Assembly: GCF_016598615.1 (NCBI RefSeq)
Contig: NZ_CP066831.1
Coordinates: forward strand, 1 to 64,000
Direction of reading: 5' to 3'
Length of the DNA: 64,000 nucleotides
From: Streptomyces liliifuscus
Lineage (GTDB): Bacteria; Actinomycetota; Actinomycetes; Streptomycetales; Streptomycetaceae
Shown here: positions 27,461 through 36,726 of the stretch, in pieces
Position numbering within the stretch: the stretch's first letter is position 1
How the letters are laid out: each line of letters opens with the position of its first letter
Notes under the pieces: generated by a model
Databases searched by the model: none
What the model saw: only the letters and a program-made list of their open reading frames with translations
What the model was told of the DNA's origin: nothing
Translations under genes and position numbers: made by a program

Positions 27461-27997
27461 ATGGTCCGGTCAGACGCCCGTGAGAACAGGGCGCGCATCC
27501 TCGCCGCCGCACGCGAAGCGCTCGCGGCGGACGGCAGCACGTCGATCAACCAGATCGCCCAGCGCGCCGGAGTCGGCTCGGGCACCCTCTACCGCAACTT
27601 CCCCACACGCGAGTCGCTGGTCCTGGCCGTCTACCAGGACGAGGTGGCACGCATCACCGGCACCGTGCCCGGCCTGCTGGCCCAAATGCCGCCACTGGAA
27701 GCACTCCGCCACTGGACCACCGACCTCGTCGAGGCCATGCGCAGAAAGCACGGCCTCGGCGACGCCCTCGGCCCGGGCGCACACCAGGCAATCAGCGAAC
27801 AGAGCTACGGACCGGTCATCGCCGCAATCACCCAGCTCCTCGACGCCGGCAAGAAGGACCAAAGCATCCGCCCAGACGCCGACCCAGCAGACTTCCTCCA
27901 ACTCACCGGCGCCCTGTGGCGCGCCACATCCACCCCCCAGGACCGGGCACCCCACATGCTCACCCTCATCCTCGACGGACTCCGCACCCACCCCTAG
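27461..27997 (+). CDS. TetR-family repressor
   Basis: The 178-residue protein has the N-terminal TetR DNA-binding domain (ENRARILAAAREALAADG, then SINQIAQRAGVGSGTLYRNFPTRESL) and a helical ligand-binding domain. GGGAGGT precedes the ATG. It is divergent from the aldo-keto reductase operon and separated by two matching dyads, so it most likely represses that operon and itself, releasing when a small molecule binds. C-terminal type resembles SbtR-like regulators linked to oxidoreductases. Confidence 0.88.
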   Translation: MVRSDARENRARILAAAREALAADGSTSINQIAQRAGVGSGTLYRNFPTRESLVLAVYQDEVARITGTVPGLLAQMPPLEALRHWTTDLVEAMRRKHGLGDALGPGAHQAISEQSYGPVIAAITQLLDAGKKDQSIRPDADPADFLQLTGALWRATSTPQDRAPHMLTLILDGLRTHP

Positions 27998-28989
27998 ACA
28001 CCGGCACAAGACCAGCACCCACCCCATGAACGGCCCTGTCCCCTTCGCGCCGGTGACCGACACACCACCCAGCCACAAACACAGCCACCCCACCCAACCG
28101 ACCGTCAAACAGATCCGGCAACCGACCTGCCGCACTGCATCAGCGCCACACGACCCGCACCCCGAAGACAACGAAGGGGACGAAAGAGACGAAGAGATGC
28201 GACACCCGTCCGCCGCCGCCACCGAACACGCCGCACACAACCCCCTCGACAACCAGCCACACCACCCGAACCGCCGCCGGGGCAGCCCTCGCCGAACCCG
28301 CCCGACGGCACAGGCCCCGCCCCACTCAACGACCGCACTCCGAGCCGTACCCGCTCCCTCATCGAACCCCGATCGCGCCGCGGTGTTCCGGTCCGCGGTG
28401 CGATCGAGGAGAAGGGTTCGGGTCCGCTGGACAATGCCGACCGCCCGGTTCGCGTCCTCAGTCGTCATGAAGGGCCACCAAGTCCGGCAAGTCCGGTGAG
28501 CGGCCCATGCCTTGACACCCTCGGCCTGCTGAAGTCCCCGTCGACCCGATCCCCTCGCTCGGACGAACAGGGCGGCGAAGCCGGCCAGCAGTCCGGCGAC
28601 CAGGCCGGTGAACGCGTGGTGGAGAGCGTTGCGCCCCTCCCCCGACGGCATCCCGACGCGGGACCTGTTCACCACGATCGCCGGAATCGTGCACACCGCC
28701 GCGCAGGCCAGAGCGTAGGCGGCGGCCACCTGAGCACGGCATGCACTACGGCGGCTGCTTCCTCAAGAACGGCGACGTCATCGACAGATCCACTATCTGC
28801 CTCGGCCGCCGGCGCAACACCTGCGTCACCGAGGACATCGGTGACCGCACCCCGGCCATCGGGCACTGGCCCGCGCCGTAAGAGGGCTGGTCCGTGTCTC
28901 CGGCAGAGTGGCGCGGGGCTGCGGCTTTCGGCCTGGGTGTCGTTGCCCGAACGTGGAGGCGCCTGGCCTGTGGCCCCTCAGCACAGCGC
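27998..28989. other. Poorly coding region with small fragments
   Basis: 28000-28440 is rich in CA repeats and gives only Pro/His/Thr noise. On the minus strand 28729-28560 reads AAYALACAAVCTIPAIVVNR and HHAFTGLVAGLLAGFAALFV, two membrane-like helices that may be the start of a lost membrane protein. At 28743-28880 on the plus strand a fragment with NGDVIDRSTICLGRRRNTC looks like part of a gene but has no proper start or context. Nothing here is a clearly intact gene. Confidence 0.35.
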
Positions 28990-29529
28990 TCAGCTGCCGG
29001 TTCGTCCGCTGTCGACTGCTTCTCGCGTCGGCAAGGCGCCGGAGTCGGCGGCGGCACCGTCTGCGGCCGGACGCCGCCTCGTGACCGCGAGAAAGGTGAC
29101 GGCGGCCGCGAAGACCAGCAGCGACGTCCAGTCGTTCAGGCGCAGACCGAGGACTTCGTGGCTCTCGTCCACCCGCAGGTATTCGATCCAGAAGCGGCCG
29201 ACGGTGTAGGCGGCCGCGTACAGCGCGAACGTGCGGCCCCGGTCGAGGCGGAATCGACGGTCGGCCCAGATGACCAGAGCAACCACGCCGAGGTTCCACA
29301 ACGACTCGTACAGGAAGGTCGGATGGTAAGTGGCCACGTCCTGCATGCCCCCGGGACGGTGCTCCGCGTCGATCTCCAGGCCCCAGGGCAGAGTCGTCGC
29401 CCTGCCGTACAGCTCCTGGTTGAACCAGTTGCCCCACCGGCCGATGGCCTGGCCCAGCGCGCTGCCGGGGGCGACGGCAGTTTCGGGGTTCTGGGCTCGC
29501 TGGGTCGCGCCGGACGCCAGGGCTTTCCC
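28990..29529 (-). pseudogene. lgt: C-terminal fragment of prolipoprotein diacylglyceryl transferase
   Basis: Minus-strand translation gives the Lgt signature region GQAIGRWGNWFNQELYG, then LPWGLEID, HPTFLYESLWN and a final membrane part GRFWIEYLRVDE with LLVFAAAVTFLAV. Lgt attaches diacylglycerol to lipoprotein cysteines. The first half, including the early helices and the conserved His, is absent: similarity stops at about 29500, immediately against the end of the quinone oxidoreductase gene at 29532. No start codon with a ribosome site precedes it. The fragment is surely non-functional and marks a rearrangement joint. Confidence 0.8.
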
Positions 29530-29531
29530 GT

Positions 29532-30452
29532 TCAGTCTTGGGTGACGCGGATGATCGTCTTGCCGGGGGTGCGCTTGTCCGGCGTGAACGCGGAGGCTGC
29601 CTCGGCGAGCGGCCGGACGGCGCCGACGATCGGCTTGAGGCGGCCGTCCCGCAGCCGCTGGGCGAGGTCGGCCAGGCGGGACCGGTCGGGTTCGACGACG
29701 AAGAAGACGGCTCGCCCGTCGCGGGGGTGGACGGCGACCGGCTCGGCGATGGTGACCAGGGTGCCGCCGGGGCGGACCAGTGCGGTGGAGCGTTCGAGGA
29801 TCTCGCCACCGATCACGTCAAACACCACGTCAACCTCGCCGATGTCCTCCAGTTTCCCGGCCTGGAGGTCGACGAAGTCGTCCGCGCCCAGGCCGAGCGC
29901 GGTGTCGCGGTCGCCGGCCCGGCCGGTGCCGATCACCCGGGCACCGGCCTCGCGGGCCAGCTGCACCGCGATGGAGCCGACGCCGCCCGCCGCGCCGTGG
30001 ATGAGCACGCTCTGTCCGGTGACCAAGCGGGCGTGGTCGAACAGAGCCTGCCAGGCGGTGAGCCCGGAGATCGGCAGCGCGGCGGCCATGACGTGGTCGA
30101 CATCGGCCGGGAGCGGGGCAAGGTTGCGGGCCTCGACCGCCGTGTACTGGGCCAGCGAGCCATTGCGGGACCAGTCCGTCAGACCGAACACCCGCTGCCC
30201 GACTGTCAAGCCGGTGGTGCCGTAGCCGAGCTCGGTGACCACGCCGGACAGCTCGTGGCCGGGCACGCTCGGGGTCCGGTCACGGCCGGCCCGGTCGGTC
30301 CAGGTGCCGGGCCAGTCCAGCTCGCCCGGGGTGAACCCGGCGGCGTAGACCTCCACAATCACATCGTTCTCCGCGGCCCGCGGATAGGGCACCTCGGACA
30401 AGGCCAGACCGCCGACACCGGCGTCACGGTCCTGAACAGTGATGGCTTGCAT
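29532..30452 (-). CDS. NADP-dependent quinone oxidoreductase (MDR family)
   Basis: ATG 30452 follows GGAGGAA, giving 306 residues; the longer in-frame opening to 30587 is not supported. GroES-like N-terminus with VPGHELSGVVTELG, then a Rossmann fold with IHGAAGGVGSIAVQLAREAGA, the family cofactor motif. Zinc ligands are absent, as in zeta-crystallin-like quinone reductases. It would reduce quinones or enones with NADPH. The stop is adjacent to the lgt fragment, so the gene's 3' flank is rearranged, though its own end looks complete (KTIIRVTQD). Confidence 0.88.
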   Translation of the reverse strand: MQAITVQDRDAGVGGLALSEVPYPRAAENDVIVEVYAAGFTPGELDWPGTWTDRAGRDRTPSVPGHELSGVVTELGYGTTGLTVGQRVFGLTDWSRNGSLAQYTAVEARNLAPLPADVDHVMAAALPISGLTAWQALFDHARLVTGQSVLIHGAAGGVGSIAVQLAREAGARVIGTGRAGDRDTALGLGADDFVDLQAGKLEDIGEVDVVFDVIGGEILERSTALVRPGGTLVTIAEPVAVHPRDGRAVFFVVEPDRSRLADLAQRLRDGRLKPIVGAVRPLAEAASAFTPDKRTPGKTIIRVTQD

Positions 30453-31140
30453 GAGGGGTTCCTCCGAGCAGGGGGACGTTTGGGGAGCGGACACCACGCC
30501 TGGCAGGCGCAGGCGCAGGCACCGGCCCCGCAGGAGGCCGACCGCCCGCCGTGACCGATCCCAGCGCCGTACGCCCGTGTCCGCCACCGCACACAGCAGC
30601 AGACGAAAGGACGGCTGACAGGTGCCGTTGTGATCACGTTTCCGATCCTAGGAGGGAAGCCGCCCAAACACCTGGGCCACTTACACCCACTTGCGGTGGG
30701 CCATTTGCCCACGTACTGACCGTGCCGCTGGCGCGGCCGCGCTCAGCTCCCCGGCGGAATGCGGGCGGCGAGCTCCTGCGCCCACCGGTCCGCCTCCGGC
30801 GACAGGGGCCCGTCCTCCCCGGCGGTCGCCTGCAGCAGACGGAGCAGATCGTGCGCCTCATCCAGGGGCCATGGTGCGCATCGCCGATGAAGTATTCCTC
30901 CCGTTTGGCGGTGGCGGCCAGCAGCCACCACGGCTCACGGCGCCTGCCTCGGCCTCCGCGGCAGCAGTTGTCATTCGCCGAGCATGAGCGGTCGCAGACA
31001 TCGCATCATCCGACTCTTCAGGGCTCCCTCAGTCAGTACAGGAACAGCAGAGCTGCCGGCCCGCGGCACTACGTAGGGTCCGGGGCATCGGCGAGGAGGG
31101 CAGTGCCCGAGCCTCGCAATGACAAGGAGGAGACGTCGGT
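30453..31140. other. Intergenic with a possible gene scrap
   Basis: 30600-30720 should hold the promoter of the quinone oxidoreductase; it contains the inverted phrase CCACTTACACCCACTTGCGG around 30679. Minus-strand 30855-30743 (EAHDLLRLLQATAGEDGPLS, ending ELAARIPPGS) looks like the C-terminus of a lost protein. The last bases carry AAGGAGGAGA for the next gene. Confidence 0.35.
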
Positions 31141-31515
31141 ATGAGCAATGTGGAGATCTGCCTGAAGGAGATCATGGCTTCGATCGAGGGCGCGTTAGGA
31201 ACTGCTCTGGTCGACTACACCAGCGGTATGGCGCTGGGCACTCTGGGGGGCAGCAAGGACCTCGACCTGACTGTTGCGGCAGCGGGCAACACGGACGTGA
31301 TCCGAGCCAAGACCCGCACCATGGAACACCTCGGACTCAAGGGTGAGATCGAGGACATCCTGATCACACTCGGCAGCCAGTACCACATCCTCCGGCCGCT
31401 CAAGGGCCGTGGCGGCAACGGCTTGTTCCTCTACCTCGTGCTCGACAAGAAGAAATCGAACCTCGCAATGGCCCGCCACCAGCTCAAGAGCGTCGAGACC
31501 CAACTGGACGTGTAG
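31141..31515 (+). CDS. Roadblock/LC7-like protein
   Basis: The 124-residue protein starts 7 bases after a strong AAGGAGGAGA site. Its alternation of helix and strand (IMASIEGALGTALVDYTSGMALGTL, DILITLGSQYHILRPL, LFLYLVLDKKKSNLAMARHQL) matches the Roadblock/LC7 fold, found in actinomycete conservon partners and GTPase-regulating modules. No partner GTPase, histidine kinase or DUF742 gene is adjacent, so it is an orphan. It may measure or scaffold a small GTPase encoded elsewhere. Confidence 0.7.
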   Translation: MSNVEICLKEIMASIEGALGTALVDYTSGMALGTLGGSKDLDLTVAAAGNTDVIRAKTRTMEHLGLKGEIEDILITLGSQYHILRPLKGRGGNGLFLYLVLDKKKSNLAMARHQLKSVETQLDV

Positions 31516-31532
31516 AAAACCGCGTGCTCCAT

Positions 31533-31611
31533 GGCCCCGCACGCCCACGACTTGAAGATTTCTTCAACTGGGCACATTGAGATCAGACCAATCCCGTGGG
31601 CGTGCGGGGCC
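31533..31611. promoter_or_regulatory. Nested palindromes upstream of arsR-type gene
   Basis: A perfect 17 bp inverted repeat (31533-31549 with 31595-31611) encloses 45 bases. Inside lies a second dyad, TTGAAGA-TT-TCTTCAA (31552-31567), the size and AT-rich type bound by ArsR/SmtB dimers. The outer arms start 18 bases past the Roadblock stop and could act as its terminator. Together they would let an ArsR protein sit within a stem-loop region. Confidence 0.65.
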
Positions 31612-31710
31612 GGATGCACCAGGATCGGTCATCGAGACCGCCTGCGGTGGCACGTACAGGGCCACCGCGCCCGGATGCAGCCCGTCGAATGCGGCAGGGA
31701 GCGATTGACC

Positions 31711-32082
31711 ATGCAGGTCCCCCTCTACCAGGCCAAGGCCGAGTTCTTCCGGATGCTCGGACACCCGGTGCGCATCCGGGTCCTGGAACTGCTGCAAAAC
31801 GGACCCGTCCCCGTACGCGACCTGCTGAGCGAGATCGAGATCGAACCGTCCAGTCTCTCCCAGCAGCTGGCCGTACTGCGCCGCTCCGGGATCGTGGTGT
31901 CCATCCGGGAGGGCTCTACCGTCAGCTATGCCCTGGCCGGCGGCGATGTGGCCGAGCTCCTGCGTGCGGCCCGCCGGATCCTGACCGAATTGATCACTGG
32001 CCAGAGCGGGTTGCTCGCCGAACTCCAGCAGTTGGACCCTCAATCGGCCCTCACCCCCGGCGGAGCCGACCAACGCTCCTGA
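31711..32082 (+). CDS. ArsR-family transcriptional regulator
   Basis: 123 residues from ATG 31711, with AGGGAG upstream. The winged helix is clear: FFRMLGHPVRIRVLELL, VRDLLSEIEIEPSSLSQQLAVLRRSGIV and a wing REGSTVSYAL. No Cys-based metal site (CxC) is present, so it is not a classical arsenic or cadmium sensor. Similar proteins often precede SulP transporter genes in Streptomyces, but here no such gene follows. A dyad at 31552-31567 is the likely operator, probably autoregulatory. It is convergent with the binding-protein operon. Confidence 0.85.
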   Translation: MQVPLYQAKAEFFRMLGHPVRIRVLELLQNGPVPVRDLLSEIEIEPSSLSQQLAVLRRSGIVVSIREGSTVSYALAGGDVAELLRAARRILTELITGQSGLLAELQQLDPQSALTPGGADQRS

Positions 32083-32209
32083 CTCCTTCCACGCCTGTTC
32101 GTATCCCATGAACAGACCACTCCGCCGCAGGTCAGAACGTTACCGACCGATCAGTGGTCGGGACCTTCGCTGTTCCGTTCACTCATGACCAGCAGTTGCG
32201 AAACACCTG

Positions 32210-33829
32210 TCAGGAAGTGTTGCTGGGGATCACACAGTTCTTCGGCTGTTCCCGGCCGGTGGGCCAGCCCAAGCCGACGAACTTCAGCTTGCCGTGGCCC
32301 GCCTGGCCGGGTTCCAGCTCGACGACCGCGGCCGGCTTGTCGTACGCGTTCCCGCCGCTGGTCAGGCATATCAGACCGCTCGTGCCCTGCACCCGGTGGC
32401 GGGACTGGAGCAGCGACCACTGCCTGCCGACGTCCTCACGGCCGGGCACCGCCTCGGCGCCGCCGCTCTCCACCTGGTGCAGAGCCTTGCCAATGGTGGT
32501 GAGGCCGTCATACACGAGCATCGTCCGGGAGTCCTCCAGGTTCGGGGCGGAGCCGAGGTTCGTCCCCTCACTGTGCGTGGACTCGATGCGCTTCTTCAGG
32601 GTGTCCAGGGCAGTCTTGGGCTCGGCGAGGTACTGGGGGAGCTCCTCGCTGGTGGGCTTGCGATTGTGGTCCATGTCCCACTTCTTGTTCCAGCGGGCCA
32701 GCTCGGCATTCCAAGCGTCCGGGTGCGCGGGGGCGGCGTACTGCACCGTTACCTTCGCGTGGCCGTCCTCGCCGCGCAGCTGTCCCCAGTCTTTCTCTGT
32801 CATGGCCTGCCGCAGCGAGGCGGCGTCGGAGCCGCTGACGATGGTGTAGTGCCGTTCCTTGCAGCCCACCTGGGCCAGCTTGAGCGCGAAGATCCGCAGG
32901 TGCAGCGTGCGCCCCGCAAAGTAGACGGTGTCGGCCTCGGAGTCGCAGATGTTGTTGGCCGTCTGCGTGAACTGGTTGCCGGTCGAGCCCGGCTCGTCGA
33001 TCGCCGGGGACTCGAAGGACATCGCGGCGGGACCGGGCGGGCCGTTCTCCTTGATCCCGCTGAACGCCTTCGCCAGAGACTCGTTGTAGCTGTCGGGGCG
33101 CCTGTCGTAGACCAGTACCGTCTTGAGGTTCTCCCGGCCCCGTTCGCCGTTGAAGTTGGCCAGCGCCTGGGCCGCGTCGTGGTTGGTGGGGATGATCCGG
33201 GCCAGGCCGGGGAACCGCAGCTGGGCCATCCCGTCCAGCCCCTCCTCGTTGGCGATCTGGTCCCCGCTGATCCGGGACGCGAGCACTGGGACCTTGTGTT
33301 CCGTCAGACGCTTGACTGCTTCCTCCGTGGCGTTGAGGCTGAGGTTGAAGCCTGTGACGGCGCGCAGCCGGTCCTCCGGTGAGTCGGCCATCCGCAGCAG
33401 GGTGTCCACGACCTTCTCCTGCTGCCGGTAGTTCCGCCCGGGGTTGGCCAGCACCAGCCGGATCTTGGGCGGTTCCCCCTCGCCCTCGTTGGCTTGCCGT
33501 TGCCCCAGATACGCACCCTGGAGGTCGCTGCGCATCTGCCGGCGCAGCGCCGCCTGATTCGACTGGAGCGGCAGCATCATCGCAACCGTGACGCGGGGCT
33601 GGTCGTCGATCCTTTTGTTCTCCTGGGCGATGGCCCGGGCCACGTCCTTGATCTCGGGGGTACCGAAGTCGTAGCCCTCGCCGTTGACGCCTATGCACTC
33701 GCCGCTGTTCCGTACGACGCCGTCGGCGCAGGTGTCCTCCCGCTGGGAGAGTTCGCAGGCGGTGAAGCCGAGCGCCACGATCAGCCCCAGGACCAGCACC
33801 GCGATGAGGATCTTCTTCCATCTGGGCAT
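32210..33829 (-). CDS. Membrane-anchored ABC-type ligand-binding protein
   Basis: 539 residues from ATG 33829, 8 bases after GGAGG. One N-terminal helix (KILIAVLVLGLIVALGFTACEL) leads to a two-lobed periplasmic-binding-protein fold: VTVAMMLPLQSNQAALRRQM, IRLVLANPGRN, VTGFNLSLNATEEAVKRL, TVLVYDRRPDSYNESLAKAF, DTVYFAGRTLHLRIFAL and TMLVYDGLTTIGKAL, as in LivK-type branched-chain amino-acid binders. The LGFTACEL stretch could be a lipobox variant. No permease or ABC ATPase is nearby; instead its partner is a large P-loop ATPase 5 bases upstream. It may be a surface sensor rather than a transporter part. Confidence 0.8.
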   Translation of the reverse strand: MPRWKKILIAVLVLGLIVALGFTACELSQREDTCADGVVRNSGECIGVNGEGYDFGTPEIKDVARAIAQENKRIDDQPRVTVAMMLPLQSNQAALRRQMRSDLQGAYLGQRQANEGEGEPPKIRLVLANPGRNYRQQEKVVDTLLRMADSPEDRLRAVTGFNLSLNATEEAVKRLTEHKVPVLASRISGDQIANEEGLDGMAQLRFPGLARIIPTNHDAAQALANFNGERGRENLKTVLVYDRRPDSYNESLAKAFSGIKENGPPGPAAMSFESPAIDEPGSTGNQFTQTANNICDSEADTVYFAGRTLHLRIFALKLAQVGCKERHYTIVSGSDAASLRQAMTEKDWGQLRGEDGHAKVTVQYAAPAHPDAWNAELARWNKKWDMDHNRKPTSEELPQYLAEPKTALDTLKKRIESTHSEGTNLGSAPNLEDSRTMLVYDGLTTIGKALHQVESGGAEAVPGREDVGRQWSLLQSRHRVQGTSGLICLTSGGNAYDKPAAVVELEPGQAGHGKLKFVGLGWPTGREQPKNCVIPSNTS

Positions 33830-33834
33830 CCCCG

Positions 33835-35994
33835 TTACCTCCCTTGCCCGAGCCGTGGGGTACAGGTGCAGCGCAGCAGTGGCTGCTCGTTCGCCGCCAG
33901 GGCTTTCCATTCCGTGGCGGTCGGGTCGAGTTGTCCGGCGCCGTCGAAGTCCATGCCCACGAGTCGGGTCAGCAGTGTGGACAGGGTTTCGGCCGTCTCG
34001 CCGGTCGATCTGGTCCGCTCCTCGCACAGCCACACCGCGTGCAGTAGCTGGTCGACGGTGCGGCGCAGCGCGGGTCCGTCCACCGGCACCAGGCCCTGGG
34101 CACGCTCCCGCCGGGCGTCCGCGCCGCCCGGATACGGTGCCTGGGCGGTCTCCAGCAGATCCGCGCACCACTCGCGGGGGCGACCGGGCAGCGTTGTGGC
34201 CAGATGGCGGACCACGTCGTCCACGCCGCCGGAGACCAGGTGGTGGTTCATCCGGTGCGTCGTGACCGAACGGAACGCCCCGCCGCTCGGCGCCCCCTCG
34301 TCGGCCGCGCGTCCCGCGTAGTGGTCCCGCAGCAGGTGATGGTCGGCGTACCAGGCGCCGCCGCCGGGGCTGAGGCCGTACAGCCGGTGCACCAGCAGCT
34401 GGCGCAGTCCGAAGTCCCCGATGAAGTGCCGTTCGCAGCTTGGCCATCCGGTGTCGGCGAGATGCCGGGAGACCTGATGCGCCGTCAAGTGATGGACGTG
34501 GCCCGCCTGATGGTGGCGAAGCAGGACGTCCGCGCACTCCTCGTCGTGCGCCACCGACAGGTGGGTGAGCAGATCGAGCCACTGGTCGTGGTGTACGTCC
34601 GGCAGCCGCACCGGCGGCTGGTCCAGGACCAGCTCCTTCAGCAGTACGTCCGCCACCGGCCGCTCGGGGGCGCCTCCGGGGACCTGGAACGGGGCGTCCA
34701 GGAGGTCCCGGTCGTTGGCGTCGGCCGGCATACGGAAGGCGGCGGCAGCGGTGGCCAGCCGGATCACCGTGTGCGGCCGTCCGCCGCTCAGCCGGGCCAC
34801 GGCGGCATCGATACGACGGCGGTTGGCGCCGCCCTCCGGTTCCCCGCGCTGCTGTCTTCGCTGGGTCTCCTTGGTGAGCTGGTCGTCGGTGAGCAAGGGC
34901 ATGCGCAGCAGGAGCACCCCCTCGGCCAGCGGTGCCCCGTCCCTTCCCGACAGCGTGGACCGAGACCATGCGGGAGGGCCGCCGTCGGCGGGCCGGAACT
35001 CCGCCGGGGGAACCCGGGCAGGCAGGCCGCCGTGCAGGAAGGTACCGCCGTCCTCCCGTCGCGCCGTGCCCACGATCACCACGCGGTCGCACTGCCCGCG
35101 CCGGCGGTCGATGAGTACGGCGCTCAGCAGCCGCTCCCCCAGGGGCGTCTCGGCGTGGTCCAGCAGCAGCCCCGGACGGCCGACCCGGCTCAGCCAGCCG
35201 AATGCCCCGGTGTACGACGCCTCAAGGTCCTCGCGCAGGGCCCGGAAGAGGAAGTTCTCCGCGAGCTTGCGGTCCTCGCCGCCCTTCTTGAAGTCGATGG
35301 CGAGATCGAGCAGCCCGTGCTCGCGCTGACCGCCGGCGCTGGGATACGCGCCGTAGATCCGTTCCAGTTCCGCTCTCCCCCGGGGCGCCAGGCTCTCGAA
35401 GAGGGCGTCCAGCAGCGCGGTGCCCGCGGCCGCCGGGTAGGGGCCGAGCATCTGCCCGGCCAGGATCCCCAGCAGGTTGCGGATGGTGCCGCGGAGCACG
35501 CCCCGCCAGACGTCGCCCGTGCCCAGGCTGTGGAGGCGCCCCCGCTGGGGCAGTTCCTGGTACCGCTGGACCTCCGTCGCGATCGCCGCGGGGGTGCCCG
35601 CCCTGACGTTGGTGGCGATCATCGCGAGGCCCGCGAAGAGCCGTGGGAAGGCGAACGAGCCGCCTGTCCCGCGCCAGGTGCACAGCCGCCGGGCGATCTC
35701 GAAGAGAGCCTCGGTGATGTCCGAGCGGGCGCCTCGCTCCGGCCGGGCCCGGCCCGCGTACATCGGGGAGGCGCAGTCCAGATGGATCACCGGCACCTTA
35801 GGGGCGAAACGGTCCCGCACCACGCGCAGCAGCCGCCCCTTGCCCATGCCGGGGCCGCCGGTGAGCAGCACCACGGGAAGGTCGGGGCCGTACAAGGGAT
35901 CGCGGCCGGCTCCCTTCGGTGACCGCGCGAACAGGTGCGCGAAGAATCCTTCCTCGTCGTCCAGGAGTTTCTCGAACCCCAGGTCTTCACCCAC
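33835..35994 (-). CDS. Large P-loop (STAND/AAA-like) ATPase
   Basis: 719 residues from GTG 35994, preceded by GGAGGG. Walker A GGPGMGKG lies at about residues 47-54 (LPVVLLTGGPGMGKGRLL); a Walker-B-like strand GRPGLLLDHAETPLGERL follows about residue 270, and VVIVGTARRED resembles a sensor strand. The C-terminal half is helical, rich in His and Arg, with no recognised effector and no membrane helix. Arrangement suggests a signal-transducing ATPase of the STAND type, coupled to the ligand-binding protein downstream. The P-loop ending KG instead of KS/KT is slightly atypical. The pair recurs in Streptomyces as far as I recall, without assigned function. Confidence 0.65.
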   Translation of the reverse strand: MGEDLGFEKLLDDEEGFFAHLFARSPKGAGRDPLYGPDLPVVLLTGGPGMGKGRLLRVVRDRFAPKVPVIHLDCASPMYAGRARPERGARSDITEALFEIARRLCTWRGTGGSFAFPRLFAGLAMIATNVRAGTPAAIATEVQRYQELPQRGRLHSLGTGDVWRGVLRGTIRNLLGILAGQMLGPYPAAAGTALLDALFESLAPRGRAELERIYGAYPSAGGQREHGLLDLAIDFKKGGEDRKLAENFLFRALREDLEASYTGAFGWLSRVGRPGLLLDHAETPLGERLLSAVLIDRRRGQCDRVVIVGTARREDGGTFLHGGLPARVPPAEFRPADGGPPAWSRSTLSGRDGAPLAEGVLLLRMPLLTDDQLTKETQRRQQRGEPEGGANRRRIDAAVARLSGGRPHTVIRLATAAAAFRMPADANDRDLLDAPFQVPGGAPERPVADVLLKELVLDQPPVRLPDVHHDQWLDLLTHLSVAHDEECADVLLRHHQAGHVHHLTAHQVSRHLADTGWPSCERHFIGDFGLRQLLVHRLYGLSPGGGAWYADHHLLRDHYAGRAADEGAPSGGAFRSVTTHRMNHHLVSGGVDDVVRHLATTLPGRPREWCADLLETAQAPYPGGADARRERAQGLVPVDGPALRRTVDQLLHAVWLCEERTRSTGETAETLSTLLTRLVGMDFDGAGQLDPTATEWKALAANEQPLLRCTCTPRLGQGR

Positions 35995-36726
35995 GGACCC
36001 TCCATGGAAGAGCTCTCCCGCCCGGAAGCGGATGACTGGTGACCGATGTGGCCAGAAAACAATCAGCGGAACTCGAGTCCTTCTGCCGAACAACGCTGCA
36101 TACGTGGAAAAGGAGTTGAGGAGTAGCGAATGCGGAGCCCCAGCGGTGACGCAGCGATGGGCTCGGTCAGGTTGGCGTCGCCGTGGGTATGCCGCGGTGA
36201 CAGGTGAGGAGTTCGCCTCTCGGATCCTCTCCGCCGCCGCGATCGCCCGTAATGGACGGCTCGAGCGCACCGCGAAGCTGAGGCAGTGAACCAGAAGGGG
36301 ACCCGCGCTCCGCACGCGCTCCGCTGCGGTCCGGCACCATAACCGTCCACGAGACAGGCGAGACGACCGATCCGATCCCCGGGGACCTTCTGCTCGTCCC
36401 TGCCTGGTCGCCCCGAGGTGGGCCGGCAGCGACATGTTCATCAGGTTGAGCAGGACCCGGTCCTGATTCGCTGTGTCGGTGAAGTCGCACGACCCGACCA
36501 GGACTGACGTGCGGCCGCCGAACTGCCCACTTCACTGTGGTCTCCCTCTCGATAGTTGCGCGCCCGAACGTGTACGGCCGAACACGCGCGGCAATCCGGC
36601 GTGAGGCCGCGGCCACGTTTGCAGCAGGGCGGGCAGTGGTCCGAGTCATCCGCGTCGTGTTCACGCCAATAGCATCCGGTGCCCGATCCGGGACCCCTCC
36701 CGAAGGGGGCGCGCCATTGCATAGAC
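35995..36726. other. Divergent intergenic region
   Basis: No gene is supported. The region 36020-36130 upstream of the ATPase is less GC-rich and should hold its promoter. Just before the lipoprotein gene lies GGGACCCCTCCCG (36690-36702), repeated at 38078-38090 at the same distance from an ATG, so it is probably a promoter or operator element. Confidence 0.4.

Noticed and set aside
27470..28729. A 419-codon minus-strand frame covering the TetR gene
   Set aside because: It is antisense to a well-supported TetR gene. Only its first 60 codons look like membrane helices and they are mentioned as a possible fragment.
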